A program made the translations under genes and the position numbers. This document shows positions 25,380 through 35,000 of a stretch of DNA of 64,000 nucleotides, piece by piece. Origin of the DNA: an uncultured archaeon (GTDB taxonomy: Archaea; Thermoproteota; EX4484-205; JAAOZP01); contig CALIBN010000012.1 in the NCBI GenBank assembly GCA_938045545.1, forward strand, positions 62,001 to 126,000, read 5' to 3'. Numbering within the stretch: position 1 is the stretch's first letter; every line of letters begins with the position of its first letter. Under the pieces are notes generated by a model that was given only the letters and a program-made list of their open reading frames with translations, was not told the origin of the DNA and made no database searches.

Positions 25380-28325
25380 CTATCCTTTAACCACGCCTAG
25401 TGGCACTAGCCTAGCAACCTTAAGTGAAATCCCCGCTCTATCTGTGACCTCCACAACCTCGTCAGGATCCTTATACGCACCCGGTGCTTCTTCGGCAACA
25501 AGGTTCATGTCTGCAACCCTAAGGTAGACACCCCTTTCCTCAAGCATCCCCCTTATCTGCCTGCTCGTAAACCTCCGCATCGCCTCATGCCTGCTCAGCA
25601 TCCTTCCGGCACCATGCGCAGTCGAGCCGAAGCTTGCCTCCATCGCAGTCTCAGTCCCAACGAGAACCCAGCTTGCTGAGCCCATTGAACCGGGTATTAG
25701 AACCGGTTGGCCATACTCTCTATATTTTGAGGGGATATGACTGCTTCCGGGCGGGAAAGATCTAGTCGCGCCCTTCCTGTGGACGACAACCCTTTTCTTC
25801 TCCCCGTTAACCCTGTGGTCCTCAATCTTAGCGATGTTGTGTGCAACATCATACAGAATATTCAAGCCGAACTCGGAAGCATCCTTTTTGAAAACCTTCG
25901 CGAAGCTCTCCCTGACCCAGTGGGTGATAACCTGCCTGTTAAGGAAAGCATAGTTTACGGCGCAAGCCATAGCAGCAAAGTAGTCCCTGGCCTCGTGGCT
26001 CTCAACAGGAACGGCTGCTAGCTCCCTATCCGGCAACCAGATGTTATGCTTCCTGCTAGCCACCTCCATTGTTTTAAGATAATCTGAGCAAACCTGATGG
26101 CCGTATCCTCGACTTCCCGTATGTATTAATACCACGATCTGACCGGTTCTCTCGATTCCGAATCCTCTGGCCACTTCCCCGTCGATAATTCTCTCCACGT
26201 AATCTATTTCGAGAAAATGGTTTCCGCTTCCCAGGCTGCCCAACTGGGGAAGGCCACGCCTCTTAGCGGTGACGCTGACCCTGCTCGGGTCCGCTCCCCT
26301 TAGGCAGCCGTTCTCCTCGATGAATTCCGCGTCCTCCTTCCAGCCGTATCCCCGCTTAATAGCCCAATCGACGCCTTCTCTGACAGCACTATCCAGCTCG
26401 TCGAAGCTCATTCTAAGCTTGCCTTCAGAGCCAAGGCCTGAAGGTACATTATGGAATATCTCGTCGAGAAGCTCTCTCAGAACAGGCTTAACGTTGTCAA
26501 CATTCAGATTCGTCAGCAGGAGGCGTACGCCACAGTTTGAAACCACGAAGCCGTTGGCTATGAAATTATGAACGTCTTCTTTAACAGTAAAATCGTAAAC
26601 ATCTTCGTTGAACAGTAGTTCCTCCTTCTTAACAACCCTATCCCAGACGACGCCTGTTTTGCCGAGACCCTTCGTCACTGACTCTAGAAAATCCTCGAAG
26701 GAGGGGAGGTTTAACGGTGCTCTCGGAAGACTTTTCCTGCCCTCATATAGAGATCTTTCAATAAACCTTCTGTTCACGTATTCAGACTCCAGAGCTTCAT
26801 ATATAGTTACATTAGACGAGCCTCCGTTCTTCATAGCGATAGCTACCTGCTGTACGTTTTCTCTAGCTTTTATCACGCGCATCTTCAGCTTCAAGTAGTG
26901 GATGGCGACGTTTGCAAGATGCTTCTTCTCCCTGTTATACTCAAACCCTACTTTACTCCATAGTTTGACCAAATTTTTCGGAGAACCGGATATTATTAGG
27001 CGGAGCCTGGTTGAAACACCTTGTTTCCCTTTAACCGCTTCAGGCTCCATGGTTATTTTCTTAACTTTAACTCCGAATTCTCTTAAAAGGAGGGCGATTT
27101 GCTTAAGGAGCTTTACGCCGGCTTCCTCACGACCCTTTTTCTTGTTAAGGCACAGGACAGGCATATAGAAGTTAAATGGATTTGCTGTGACTGTTTTTGG
27201 CTTAGAAAGCTCTGCTCCGAAGAACGCGGCGAGGAAAAGCCTCTTCTGCCAGAGAGGAAGCCGGAATAGCCATTCAGGCAACGCATAGTTCTGCGAGGTC
27301 TTGTTTCCCAAGGGAACACCCATTGCAGCCATAAGCGAGATAAGGCTCCTTGAACAAACCTTAATGCTGTGCTCAATCGTTGTAAAATCATACTTGCCGT
27401 ATTTAGTTTCAACCCTGTGTCTTCTAGCTCTTGAATAGATTTTAGAAGGTTTGAAGCCTACGCGTAAAATATCACTCCCTATATCCTCTAAGTCCTCAGG
27501 CCCGGCGAAGAACCAAGCTGCATGACTCTTCTCGGTATACAGGAGCACGCCGTCACCGAGTATAAAGCCCATTAGCTTAAGCAGATATGGAAACTTACTG
27601 TTGTCGCTCCTCAATGGGAGAAGCCCTCTTTTCCTAAGTTCAGAGATCACTAGCTCTTTTCGGCCGGGAACCTTAAGACGCTTTATATCTTCCTCAGACA
27701 CTATAGTTATGGGCTCAGCACTTTCATACAATACTCCTTCAAAAGGGTAGACAGCCACATCCTCACATCCTATCTCGCTCAACGGCACCATCCCCCGACG
27801 TGTGAGGAAAGGATGGTCCTCCGTAGCTATTATCTCCCTGCCCGATTCTGTTTCAACCCTGAAAACCCTCCGGTTTGGACGAATCTTAATGAAACGCATT
27901 ATCTCAGTAGGTTTGACACCCTTCTCAAGACTAACGCACGTAACCCGTTCACTGTTCCAACTCTTTAAGAACCCCTTAATGGGAAGCCTATAGCCATGTT
28001 CGTGAAGAATCAGGCTGTCCCCGGATAGGCAGTTAATGTCGTAACCCACTCCACCGGGCGACACAACTCCATCTTTAACGTCGAAAGCACCGACTCCTCC
28101 TATTGGGAAACCGTATCCTTCGTGTCCGTCGGGGAGAATGATTGAACTCTTATATATTCCTGGAAGCGTTGCCACGTTTAAACCTTGTTCAACAGTCTTA
28201 TCCTGGGTCATTTTCTGCAAGAGTGTTTCGTTCGCGAAAATTTTAAGCGGCACCCGCATCCCCTTTTTAGCTCCCACATCTACTCGATACTCTACGTCTG
28301 AAACCTTTTCAAACCTGTAGCTCAT
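25380..28325 (-). CDS. rtcB: RNA-splicing ligase RtcB containing an intein
   Basis: RtcB joins 2',3'-cyclic phosphate and 5'-OH RNA ends with GTP and seals tRNA exons after intron removal. The 981-residue translation is two RtcB parts around an intein. The N-extein is residues 1-98 (LPDGHEGYGFPIGGV, SPGGVGYDIN). The C-extein begins CGVRLL after residue 597, with GSGNHFLE, HTGSRGYGHQV and the guanylylated-His region VVVHRKGATR. Removal of the 499-residue insert leaves a 482-residue RtcB, the normal length. The junction cysteine is the metal-binding residue equivalent to Cys98 of the Pyrococcus enzyme, whose gene carries an intein at the same place. The start is an ATG after GGGTGATC. The organism's intron-bearing tRNAs are the expected substrates. 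Confidence 0.95.
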   Translation of the reverse strand: MSYRFEKVSDVEYRVDVGAKKGMRVPLKIFANETLLQKMTQDKTVEQGLNVATLPGIYKSSIILPDGHEGYGFPIGGVGAFDVKDGVVSPGGVGYDINCLSGDSLILHEHGYRLPIKGFLKSWNSERVTCVSLEKGVKPTEIMRFIKIRPNRRVFRVETESGREIIATEDHPFLTRRGMVPLSEIGCEDVAVYPFEGVLYESAEPITIVSEEDIKRLKVPGRKELVISELRKRGLLPLRSDNSKFPYLLKLMGFILGDGVLLYTEKSHAAWFFAGPEDLEDIGSDILRVGFKPSKIYSRARRHRVETKYGKYDFTTIEHSIKVCSRSLISLMAAMGVPLGNKTSQNYALPEWLFRLPLWQKRLFLAAFFGAELSKPKTVTANPFNFYMPVLCLNKKKGREEAGVKLLKQIALLLREFGVKVKKITMEPEAVKGKQGVSTRLRLIISGSPKNLVKLWSKVGFEYNREKKHLANVAIHYLKLKMRVIKARENVQQVAIAMKNGGSSNVTIYEALESEYVNRRFIERSLYEGRKSLPRAPLNLPSFEDFLESVTKGLGKTGVVWDRVVKKEELLFNEDVYDFTVKEDVHNFIANGFVVSNCGVRLLLTNLNVDNVKPVLRELLDEIFHNVPSGLGSEGKLRMSFDELDSAVREGVDWAIKRGYGWKEDAEFIEENGCLRGADPSRVSVTAKRRGLPQLGSLGSGNHFLEIDYVERIIDGEVARGFGIERTGQIVVLIHTGSRGYGHQVCSDYLKTMEVASRKHNIWLPDRELAAVPVESHEARDYFAAMACAVNYAFLNRQVITHWVRESFAKVFKKDASEFGLNILYDVAHNIAKIEDHRVNGEKKRVVVHRKGATRSFPPGSSHIPSKYREYGQPVLIPGSMGSASWVLVGTETAMEASFGSTAHGAGRMLSRHEAMRRFTSRQIRGMLEERGVYLRVADMNLVAEEAPGAYKDPDEVVEVTDRAGISLKVARLVPLGVVKG
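26535..28031 (-). other. Intein in RtcB with LAGLIDADG-type endonuclease
   Basis: The 499-residue insert starts with Cys (CLSGDSLILHEHGY, block A), has block B with the Thr-x-x-His (ATEDHPFLT), and ends in block F/G VKEDVHNFIANGFVVSN followed by the extein Cys. All residues needed for self-splicing are visible. The middle carries a DOD homing endonuclease: the first dodecapeptide LMGFILGDG looks intact, the second AAFFGAELS has Glu in place of the usual Asp. The endonuclease might therefore be weakened, but Glu can sometimes serve. Confidence 0.92.
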
Positions 28326-28657
28326 TTCTCGGGATCACCCTTTAGGGTTTCCAGATTTCCCCGGGTGACCCCCAGGGACTCAACCTTAAAACTATGGTCT
28401 TCTTCTGCTTCTGGGATTATTAAAGTTTTCTACCAAGTCTTGCTGTAGGCTTCCTTGGCCTTTGGAATTCTTAATCTTTAGGTTGAGTTGTGAAAGATAG
28501 AAGTGCAGGAGAGTAGGAAACACCGGTCGTTGGGGCAAGATATATTTTAAGCCTTTTGGCATTTCTAGATTGCGAGCAGTTCAAACGAAATAAAAGGGTG
28601 ATTAAGTTTGAAAGACTTCAACTTTAATAGTAGCCTAGGTGTTTCGTAACCGTAAGC

Positions 28658-30558
28658 ATGCTGAAAATGCGATGCGAAGCACCAGCCAAAAAATCCTTGC
28701 CAATTTCATCAATGCAGCCTAACAAAAACACGAAAGAAAAAATGTGGGTATACTACTTAATTCTTGTGGTTCTCATAGCCGCTTTACTTCTAATCCTCCG
28801 GCAGCTTTATATAGAACAACTACTCTATCTAAAAGAAACTCTGAAAGAACCTATGGAGCCTGCGAAACTCTCTTTCGCTGAAGTTCAATTATCTAACTAG
28901 AATCCTAGGGTTTATGAGCTTGTAGAGGTGAACATCAGACTCGATGGCAACATAAGCGATCCGTTTGATGAAAACGAGGTGAGTATAAAATCTGAGGTAG
29001 TTCTTCCAGATGGTAGGAAATGGAATATTCAAGCCTTCTTTTACCAAGATTATGAGAGAAGCCTCGCGAACGATATGGAGGTCTTGGTTCCCTCAGGAAA
29101 GCCATATTGGAAGTTGAGGTTTACACCCATATTAGAGGGGGAGTATTCTGTGAATTTATACGTCTATTCTAGAGGTAGACCTATGGATTCATATGAACTA
29201 TCTTTAGGCGCGAGTGGTTATTCGCATGACGCGGGTTTTGTAAGGTTAAAAGATAATTACCTAGTTTGTGATAACGGATCCGACCTTTTTCTAATCGGTC
29301 AGAATGTTTGTTAGTATGGCCCATCTAAGAAAACATACGATTATGACATTTGGTTGGAAAAATGGCGGAGAATGGTATGAATTACGCAAGAATATGGATG
29401 GCCCCTTGGGCGTTTGCAGTAGAGTGGAATAATAAGGCAGGCAAGTATGATTTGAAAGAGGCATGGAGACTAGACTATATCCTAAGGCTTGCGGAGGAGA
29501 AGGGAATATACTTGATGCTGTGCCTAGTCAACCATGGGCAACTTAGGGAAAGCGATAACTGGAGTGGGAATCCTTATAATAAGGCTAGGGTAGGACCATT
29601 ATCCTCGCCTGAGAAATTCTTCATGGATTCTACTGCAAAGGACCTTTTCAAGAAAAGGCTTAGATACTTAGTCTCAAGATATGCTTACAGCACCCATCTG
29701 TTAGCCTGGGAGTTTTTCAACGAAGTCGAGTTAACAGACAACTATAACCCTTCCAACGTGGCGAACTGGCATAAAGAGATGGCGGACTACTTGAGAAGCA
29801 TCGACCCATATAAACATTTAATCACTACAAGTTTCGGGGGACCAAGGGAAGGAGATCTAATTCGGAGAACATTCGGTTTAGATTCCACGCAGACGCACAT
29901 GTATGGTCCAGACGTTAAGGATCTTGCAGGAGTGATTTCACGCGAAATAAAAAGGAAGCTATCAACATATGGAAAGCCAACCCTATTCGGAGAATTTGGC
30001 GCCGACTGGAGATGGTTCGACTCCCCATTATATTATAAGGATAAGGAAGGTGTCGAGGTCCATGAGGGTATATGGGCCTCTCTTATGAGCGGATCCTTTG
30101 GAACAGCGATGTTATGGTGGTGGGATGTTTACGTCGACCCATATAACCTATACTATCATTACAATGCTTTGAGAAAATTCGTGGCAAAACATTAGCTTCA
30201 GCAGATCCGGATTTACTGAGCTCAAGTATAGGCTGGTTGACAATAAGAAGATTAATGCGTCGAACATTAATTTCGAGATTTTTGGTCTTAGAAACGAAAC
30301 GTTCGCAATGGGTTGGGTGAGAAACAAAGATTACAACTGGTTTAATGCTATCAGCAACGTTACTCTTAAGCTAGTTGGAGGAATGATGTAGAGTTCGTAG
30401 AATTTAACCCGGGAAGCTACTTATTGGAGGTATGGAATACGTATACTGGGGAAAGAACGGGACTTAGCAAAATAGAATCCGCTAACGGTAAGCTTGTGGT
30501 GGAGATTCCTTCTTTTCTTAAAGACATATCCTTTAAAGTAATCATGGTTGAAAAATAA
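28658..30558 (+). pseudogene. Membrane-anchored glycoside hydrolase (DUF5060 plus TIM barrel), multiply broken
   Basis: Reassembled across frames this is one protein of about 630 residues. It has an N-terminal membrane anchor (VYYLILVVLIAALLLIL), a DUF5060-like beta domain (VSIKSEVVLPDGRKW, EGEYSVNLYVYSRG), a GH5-like/DUF4038-like TIM barrel (MNYARIWMAPWAF, AWEFFNEVE with the acid/base Glu, LFGEFGADW with a nucleophile candidate) and a C-terminal beta domain (SYLLEVWNTYTGERTG). The lesions are an in-frame TAG at 28898, an in-frame TAG at 29312 that replaces the Trp of GQNVCW, a frameshift near 29360, a shift at about 30190 and another near 30388. At least five independent lesions make it a clear pseudogene. 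The barrel part (29350-30195) is still a long open frame. Confidence 0.85.
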
Positions 30559-30610
30559 GGTGGCCTCTTCATAAGCTTTATAATACTGCTGGAGGTTTCA
30601 TACGCAGAGT

Positions 30611-31093
30611 ATGAAACAGCTTGTCGTCTATTATTCGAGGACAGGGACCACGAGGAGGGTTGCACAGGCCATCGCGGAGGTTTTAAAATGCGATGCTGAG
30701 GAAATACGGGATTTGAAGAATAGGGCTGGTGTCTTTGGCTGGCTGAGTTCAGGCATGGATGCGACCATGAAGAGGCTAACCAAGATAGCGAAGCCTGAGA
30801 AGCCCCCTGAGCTTTACGAATTAATAATAATCGGCACTCCCGTATGGAACAGTACTATGTCAACACCTATCAGAACGTACATAGTGGAATACAGGGATCG
30901 GTTTAAACAAGTCGCGTTCTTCTGCACCCAATACGGTTCCAAGAGCGATGCGTTAAAAGAAATGGAAGCCCTTTGCGGCAGAAAACCGGTTGCAACGCTT
31001 ATGCTGAGGAGAAGACGAGTAGAAACTGGAGAGTATGCTGACTTGGTTAAGCAATTCTGCACCTATATAACTCGGCGACCAGTGATCTCTTGA
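30611..31093 (+). CDS. Flavodoxin family protein
   Basis: A 160-residue FMN-binding electron carrier. The phosphate loop is YSRTGTTRRVA (residues 8-18), followed by IIIGTPVWNSTMSTPIRTYI (the first isoalloxazine loop, about 74-93) and FFCTQYGSKSDAL (second loop, about 105). It is near the size of short flavodoxins. The start is ATG at 30611 with a nearby GGAGG (30590-30594). The electron partner is not evident from the neighbours. Confidence 0.88.
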   Translation: MKQLVVYYSRTGTTRRVAQAIAEVLKCDAEEIRDLKNRAGVFGWLSSGMDATMKRLTKIAKPEKPPELYELIIIGTPVWNSTMSTPIRTYIVEYRDRFKQVAFFCTQYGSKSDALKEMEALCGRKPVATLMLRRRRVETGEYADLVKQFCTYITRRPVIS

Positions 31094-31371
31094 TAAAAGT
31101 TTTGCTGAAATCGCTCTCTTAAGAAAAAATTGGGAAGGCTAGCAATTAGGGTACTACTGACAAGTATGACCTAGACGCCCCGAGTTCCAACACCATTTTT
31201 CCGAAACTTCTGTCTCTATCTTATCCCCAGTCATTTTCTGCAGCAGTATTTTCGTTTACGAATATTCAGAAAACACGGCATACTGAGAGATCCTATAAAT
31301 TGCTCTGAAAACCTAGTTTTTCAAAATTTCTTTCCCAAAACCAATTTAAAGCCAGGAGAAGAGTGATAACG

Positions 31372-31691
31372 GTGATACTATTAGAAGAAGTTAACAGTAA
31401 AATTGAAGAAGCAATCGTACACGCATTGGCTCATAAGGCTAGGCGTAACCCTCTGAGGATTGTTCGCTCTAGTGAAGGCGGTGATTCTACATCGAGTTGC
31501 TTAACGAGCCTGGATTACTTGAGAGGAAAATAAACTATCGCCTTAGACAGCTTAAAGGATTGGTTGAGAAGACTGACGAGAAGAAATACGTTTTAACGCC
31601 CCTTGGAGAGAGCAATAAATCTTTTCAATTGTACGAGAGGACGGCGTCTACGAGCCTTATGTCAAAATCCGGAGTTTACTCAAAGAAGTAA
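31372..31691 (+). pseudogene. ArsR-like HTH regulator, frameshifted
   Basis: The frame from GTG 31372 gives NSKIEEAIVHALAHKARRNPLRIVRSSEGG and ends early. A second frame continues with YIELLNEPGLLERKINYRLRQLKGLVEKTDEKKYVLTPLG. Together they make a normal archaeal winged-helix regulator (HALxHKARRxxLRI, then the recognition region and wing). The break lies near 31480-31487, and a single indel explains it. The downstream part alone is an open frame with a TTG start at 31497. Confidence 0.65.
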
Positions 31692-31920
31692 TATTCACCC
31701 GTTGTGTGCCGGTTCCTTTATATGAGTGTCGTAAGTATTCCGGTAGTGTACGCCGAAAGAGGTTTCTACAAAACCTCTTTGCGCACGCACTTTGTTTTCC
31801 AGCGTGGAGCCTGAAAAAGAGCCTCTAATACTTGAAGAAGCAGCATAAATTAAATACAAGCGAGGCCCATATCTATTTTGGTTTAAAAACCGCTTTTAGC
31901 CCAAATTAAACATAACCTTG

Positions 31921-32579
31921 TTACCTGCAGCTCTCATCCTTAGGAATAGGACAACCAGCTCTTTAACATCCCCCTCGTCTAAGAGCGCGATCTCCCTTAG
32001 CGAATGCTTTTCCTCCAAGCTTCTGATGAACTCATTGCCAAGGAAATATCCTGTCTGCTTTATTCCCTTCCCAAGATCCGAAGAAATCTCTCATCTGAGA
32101 CTTAGATTCCGGTTTTTCAACTCCCTCGCCAAACCGCTTCTATGCGCTTTATACCAGTTACTCAGTCATCATCCTGAGCCTGATGCCAACTCTTCCTTCC
32201 TAATGAAACATGTTCACATTTTTTGGCAAAGCCTTCAATTTATGGTAGGACCAGGGATCCCGCTCCATTTCCTTAAAACGCTCCCACTCGTTCCTCCATG
32301 CCATATGAGCGAGGTGCTCGATTTCGTGAACCATAAGGCCTTGAAGCCTATTCATCATCAGTATGTTCTCTGAAAGCCTTGAGAAAACCTTCTCTCTTGC
32401 AATTGTCCTCCAGTCTAAGCCTTCACCCTCATAGTTCTCCAATTGTTTCCTCAGCAACTCAGGGTACTTCTCCATGTACGATGCCTGCCAGAGATGGATT
32501 TGATGCTCCATGTCCATTGAGGAGGCAGTATACCAGTAAGTTAAGGAAGTTTTCATACGTGTCAATCATTTTAACCCTT
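31921..32579 (-). pseudogene. Decayed gene of unknown family
   Basis: On the minus strand an ATG near 32579 opens MIDTYENFLNLLVYCLL. A different frame then carries QASYMEKYPELLRKQL, GLMVHEIEHLAHMAWRNEWE and LKALPKN (ORF 32200-32565). After more shifts a third stretch reads GYFLGNEFIRSLEEKHSLREIALLDEGDVKEL and ends near 31910. The pieces run in order on one strand, so I read a single gene with at least two frameshifts and internal stops. HEIEHLAHMAW might be a metal-binding motif. I do not recognise the family. Confidence 0.4.
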
Positions 32580-32718
32580 AGGCTCATCTCATCGTTACCA
32601 GTTAAACGTGGGCCTTCTTATCTTTATTGATCTTTTTAAAAAGCACATGCAAGAAGGCTGTGTTCCCACAGAATTTTTCAAGCTTAATGAAATTGGGAAA
32701 CAGGTGGCAGGGTAACCA

Positions 32719-34206
32719 TTAGGAGAAGAGGCGAAGCCATTTTGCAATCCGTTCCACGAGGAAAATGACTGTTTTCAAAGAGATTTTTACAAAGGGGTTT
32801 GTTTTGTTAAAGTACCATCCTGAGAGATCCTTTATCCAGTGGAGGTCATGCTTCAAGCAAGCCTTCATCACCTCCAGCTGTATCCCGGTAGGCCTAACCC
32901 TGTACCATTCCCCGTTCTTAAGAACACCCATGGGCACGAAATACATCGGTACTATCAGGCTTCTAAACCCTTTAAGCTCGTCTATAAGCTCAAGGGTTTT
33001 AACAAGGTCCTCAGGTTTCTCCTGGGGCATGCCAATTATTATTGTTGCTGCAGGCACTATTCTAGACTCGTGCATTATGGAAAAAGCCTCTTTCACGATG
33101 CCCGGCCAAGACTCCGCTGGGTAGGGAGCAGCTTTCGCAGGCATTGTTTTTTCAGCCAGCCTCGGGGACCCTGTTTCAACACCGACTTCAACCCCTATGT
33201 AGTCATGCTCATCCTGAAGAATTATTTCAGATAGGCGTGTTATGAGGGAATGATTCTCCTGGGCATACTTGATTGCAGAGAGGCTCACGTGGCTCCATCC
33301 GACAACCTTGAAAAGCCGCCTCGCCATCTGATGCAGCCTTATCAACGGTTCAGGCTTCGGCTTGACTCCGTCAGCCCCATATAGCAGAATGTCTTCAGCA
33401 TGCAGGAGACACCTGTCTAGCCCGCAAGCCTTATTCACCTGAAGCTCCTTCTCAATCATTTCAAGGGGGTACTGCCTCAAGGGTCTTAGAGTTACTGAGC
33501 AAAACCTGCATCCCCTTGGGCAGCCCCTCATTATTTCAACCAGCCCGTTTACCGAGGCATTTTTAATCGTAGGGATCTCGTTGAGCGTTGGAGCATCTTG
33601 GATGCCGACGTGCACATACCTCGGAAGAGGCTTGCCTTCAAGCACATGCTGCACGAGTGAAACCATAACCTTCTCAGCCTCTCCCTCAACAACCGTGTCC
33701 ACGCCCCATTTCTCAGCGTACTCGGGCATCCAGAGCCACTGCCACGCGGCGGGCCCGCCAACGATTATCTTAAGCCCGTTTTTCTTAGCCGCCCTTATCT
33801 CAGGCTTCTCCATAAACCTTTTGAAATACTTTGAGTTAACCGGCTCCTTCCCAGTTAGAACCCACCATTCGCTGCTCGGAGGCCCGAGCGCGAAATAATC
33901 ATGGTGACCTATTCCAAGAACCTTAGCGTTTTTCAAGTGTTTCCCAAGATAATCAGGGTCTATCACAGCGGTCTTAATGCCTGCTTCAAGCAGTGCAGCC
34001 TCTATTTTCCTAAGCCCATACGGGGCCTCTAAGGGTCTTCCTAAATCATCCACCTTCACCCTGGGGGCGGCGACAGCCATCCAAACCCTTTCCGGAACCA
34101 TAACCGGCGGACCGGTTGCTAGGAAGCCTAGAAACTCTTTACCGTGGTGGTTACTCATGAGGGTTCTGTCGACGGAAAGCACCACGTCGAAACGTTCGCC
34201 GACCAT
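32719..34206 (-). CDS. B12-binding-type radical SAM protein
   Basis: The 495-residue protein has an N-terminal cobalamin-binding-like Rossmann region (AALLEAGIKTAVIDPDYL, KKNGLKIIVGGPAAWQW, VDTVVEGEAEKVM). The radical SAM core carries the 4Fe-4S cysteines CPRGCRFCSV near residue 225. The pattern matches the P-methyltransferase/BchE-like superfamily, whose members methylate or rearrange unreactive carbons; the substrate is unknown. It is third in an operon behind a winged-helix regulator and a small protein, with only 2 bp to the latter. Confidence 0.85.
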   Translation of the reverse strand: MVGERFDVVLSVDRTLMSNHHGKEFLGFLATGPPVMVPERVWMAVAAPRVKVDDLGRPLEAPYGLRKIEAALLEAGIKTAVIDPDYLGKHLKNAKVLGIGHHDYFALGPPSSEWWVLTGKEPVNSKYFKRFMEKPEIRAAKKNGLKIIVGGPAAWQWLWMPEYAEKWGVDTVVEGEAEKVMVSLVQHVLEGKPLPRYVHVGIQDAPTLNEIPTIKNASVNGLVEIMRGCPRGCRFCSVTLRPLRQYPLEMIEKELQVNKACGLDRCLLHAEDILLYGADGVKPKPEPLIRLHQMARRLFKVVGWSHVSLSAIKYAQENHSLITRLSEIILQDEHDYIGVEVGVETGSPRLAEKTMPAKAAPYPAESWPGIVKEAFSIMHESRIVPAATIIIGMPQEKPEDLVKTLELIDELKGFRSLIVPMYFVPMGVLKNGEWYRVRPTGIQLEVMKACLKHDLHWIKDLSGWYFNKTNPFVKISLKTVIFLVERIAKWLRLFS

Positions 34207-34208
34207 TC

Positions 34209-34466
34209 CTACGGCACCGTTACTTCCTCATCGTAAGCCTCCGGATCCCTTTTCTCACCACTATAAACCATGATGGTTGCCCAAACGTTCTTGTTTGAAA
34301 GAGGCCTAATCGCCTCCAGAAGCTCTCTGCACTTAAACCCCTGCATGTCGATGGTTATGCTTCTGTATTTCGTAAGCAAAGGAACAAGCTTCTTAACCAA
34401 TCCTCCGGTCTCACCCAAATAATTCTCCTTCCTAACGGTAACGTGAAGCCTTTTATCGTTGCCCAT
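34209..34466 (-). CDS. Small conserved-looking protein
   Basis: The 85-residue protein (LHVTVRKENYLGETGGLVKKLVPLL, YRSITIDMQGFKCRELLEAI, VWATIMVYSG) is probably a small alpha/beta fold, compatible with an STAS-like or swapped-hairpin domain, but I do not recognise it. It is tightly packed between the winged-helix gene (adjacent) and the radical SAM gene (2 bp), so it probably serves the same pathway. Confidence 0.7.
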   Translation of the reverse strand: MGNDKRLHVTVRKENYLGETGGLVKKLVPLLTKYRSITIDMQGFKCRELLEAIRPLSNKNVWATIMVYSGEKRDPEAYDEEVTVP

Positions 34467-34877
34467 TTAAACCACCTCTTCTAGGATTTTTTCGAAACGC
34501 TGCAATACCTTGTACTTCGCGTAATCCTTGATGAACTGAGAAACCTCTTCTTCGACAAGCCTCCTGTATATTGAAATGTATTTTAAAGCGATTCGCGCAG
34601 CCTTCCTCCTGCTGAGCCTCTCCTCTAGCCTCTCCTCACTCATCTTTTCCAAAACTTTGATTACAACGCTCTCAGCCATGATTATCTTTCTCTGCCTATG
34701 TTTCGGGTCTCTGGCGATTCTTAAAACGCCTTTCCGTGAAAGATTCTGAACCTCTCTGGAAAGCACTACTCTTGATAGTTTCCCTTTAAGTCTGTCGGCC
34801 AGCCTGTTAAACGAGGTCCCGCCCGGATGGCTCGCCACTTCGTCTATTATCCTTCCCTGGATATGGGTTAAGCTCAT
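34467..34877 (-). CDS. Winged-helix regulator
   Basis: The protein of about 136 residues starts with LTHIQGRIIDEVASHPGGTSFNRLADRL, a MarR/ArsR-like helix-turn-helix, and continues with VQNLSRKGVLRIARDPKHRQRKIIMA, which forms the wing. The C-terminal half is helical and may dimerise. The frame reaches 34898 with a TTG and an ATG at 34895, but a TATA box at 34908-34918 places transcription near 34885, so the ATG at 34877 is the likely leaderless start. Two ACCGGT palindromes between TATA and start suggest that the protein represses its own operon. Confidence 0.75.
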   Translation of the reverse strand: MSLTHIQGRIIDEVASHPGGTSFNRLADRLKGKLSRVVLSREVQNLSRKGVLRIARDPKHRQRKIIMAESVVIKVLEKMSEERLEERLSRRKAARIALKYISIYRRLVEEEVSQFIKDYAKYKVLQRFEKILEEVV

Positions 34878-34885
34878 CGTGAAAA

Positions 34886-34918
34886 ACCGGTACATCAATG
34901 AACCGGTATTTAAATATA
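34886..34918 (-). promoter_or_regulatory. Promoter with paired ACCGGT operator
   Basis: A TATA box (ATATTTAAATA, 34908-34918, minus strand) is followed by two ACCGGT palindromes at 34902-34907 and 34886-34891, 16 bp apart, lying between TATA and the start of the winged-helix gene. Their place over the transcription start is that of a repressor site. Confidence 0.5.
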
Positions 34919-35000
34919 TCGGTAATTATTCTGGACACTCAAGATGGTCTAGTTCGCGCCGGCCCCTGTCAATCCGTGCACACCGCCGTAATCCCTACGG

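Noticed and set aside
28890..29320. Pyrrolysine readthrough of the glycosidase gene
   Set aside because: The gene also has three frameshifts, so recoding of TAG would not restore a protein.
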